This document shows positions 5,122 to 5,312 of a DNA stretch of 5,312 nucleotides, in pieces. The DNA comes from Syntrophaceae bacterium UBA1411 (GTDB taxonomy: Bacteria; Desulfobacterota; Syntrophia; Syntrophales; Smithellaceae). The notes beneath the pieces were generated by a model. It did no database searches. It worked only from the letters and a program-made list of their open reading frames with translations, and was not told the DNA's origin. How positions within the stretch are numbered: position 1 is the stretch's first letter; the number at the start of each line of letters is the position of its first letter. A program made the position numbers and the translations under genes. Where the stretch lies: the NCBI GenBank assembly GCA_002304995.1, contig DBPV01000117.1:1-5312 (forward strand), written 5' to 3'.

Positions 5122-5312
5122 TCAGTCGCTTTCCGTTAAAGTACAGCTGAAGTTGTAATCGGTGACGTCAGTGCATTGCAGCGGAAAGCGTGTGCAGGTA
5201 ACGTCACAGGTCACGGTTTTCTTGTTTTTAGCTTGGTTAAGTGATCCCAGGCTCGTCGAAAGACGGCCGCCGTGTAAAGAGGGGACGGGGTAGCAGTACA
5301 CGTCCAGCATGC
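5122..5312 (-). CDS. C-terminal part of a cysteine-rich protein, cut by the window edge
   Basis: At least 62 residues are readable, and the frame is open to the window edge. A Met lies at 5310, but with no visible upstream sequence it cannot be judged as a start, and there is no signal peptide after it. The visible part begins LDVYCYPVPSLHGG. It ends with a dense cysteine stretch, TVTCDVTCTRFPLQC, then NFSC and a TGA stop. Four of its five cysteines lie in the last 28 residues. The C-x3-C spacing in a TVTC context recalls, but does not match, the VTVTCMQC segment of the secreted protein at 2817-3218. I do not recognise the family; disulfide use outside the cytoplasm is a guess from composition. 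Confidence 0.5.
   Translation of the reverse strand, partial: MLDVYCYPVPSLHGGRLSTSLGSLNQAKNKKTVTCDVTCTRFPLQCTDVTDYNFSCTLTESD

Overview
The window reads as a chromosomal segment of an anaerobic, probably syntrophic or sulfate-reducing bacterium of the Desulfobacterota (the former Deltaproteobacteria, Syntrophus-like). This is an inference from gene content: a Tat-exported FAD reductase, an acrylyl-CoA reductase homologue, a class III CoA-transferase, and a DUF1566 (Lcl C-terminal domain) remnant of a kind common in that group. No rRNA or other phylogenetic marker is present. Every gene I can support lies on the minus strand, so transcription runs from high to low coordinates.

Layout in transcription order: (1) the C-terminal part of a cysteine-rich protein entering from the right edge (5312-5122); (2) a complete CaiB/BaiF (class III) CoA-transferase (5038-3845); (3) a 5'-truncated DUF1566 remnant (3844-3584), abutting the CoA-transferase stop codon in the same frame and ending in a 12-bp tandem repeat that repeats the family's WPVR motif; (4) about 365 bp without a gene, carrying imperfect inverted repeats and, at its end, an exact consensus sigma-70 promoter; (5) a small secreted six-cysteine protein (3218-2817); (6) an AcuI/YhdH-type acrylyl-CoA reductase (2663-1665) followed at once by a strong hairpin; (7) a Tat-exported FAD-dependent reductase of the flavocytochrome c/fumarate reductase superfamily (1480-23) with a dyad in its leader.

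Three of the genes can be read as metabolism of small unsaturated acids. The CoA-transferase would activate a carboxylic acid as its CoA thioester, AcuI would reduce an acrylyl-CoA-like thioester with NADPH in the cytoplasm, and the exported flavoprotein would reduce an enoate-like acceptor in the periplasm with electrons from an unseen cytochrome. The flavoprotein has no haem motif and lacks key fumarate-binding residues, so its substrate is open. The three genes are separated by intergenic gaps and other genes and are not one tight operon.

The accessory part is the stretch 3845-2817 plus the right edge: a broken DUF1566 gene, a repeat-extended C-terminus, a possible complex fold in the intergenic DNA, and two small cysteine-rich proteins, one under a textbook-perfect promoter. 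I see no CRISPR array, tRNA, rRNA, transposase, integrase or reverse transcriptase in the window.
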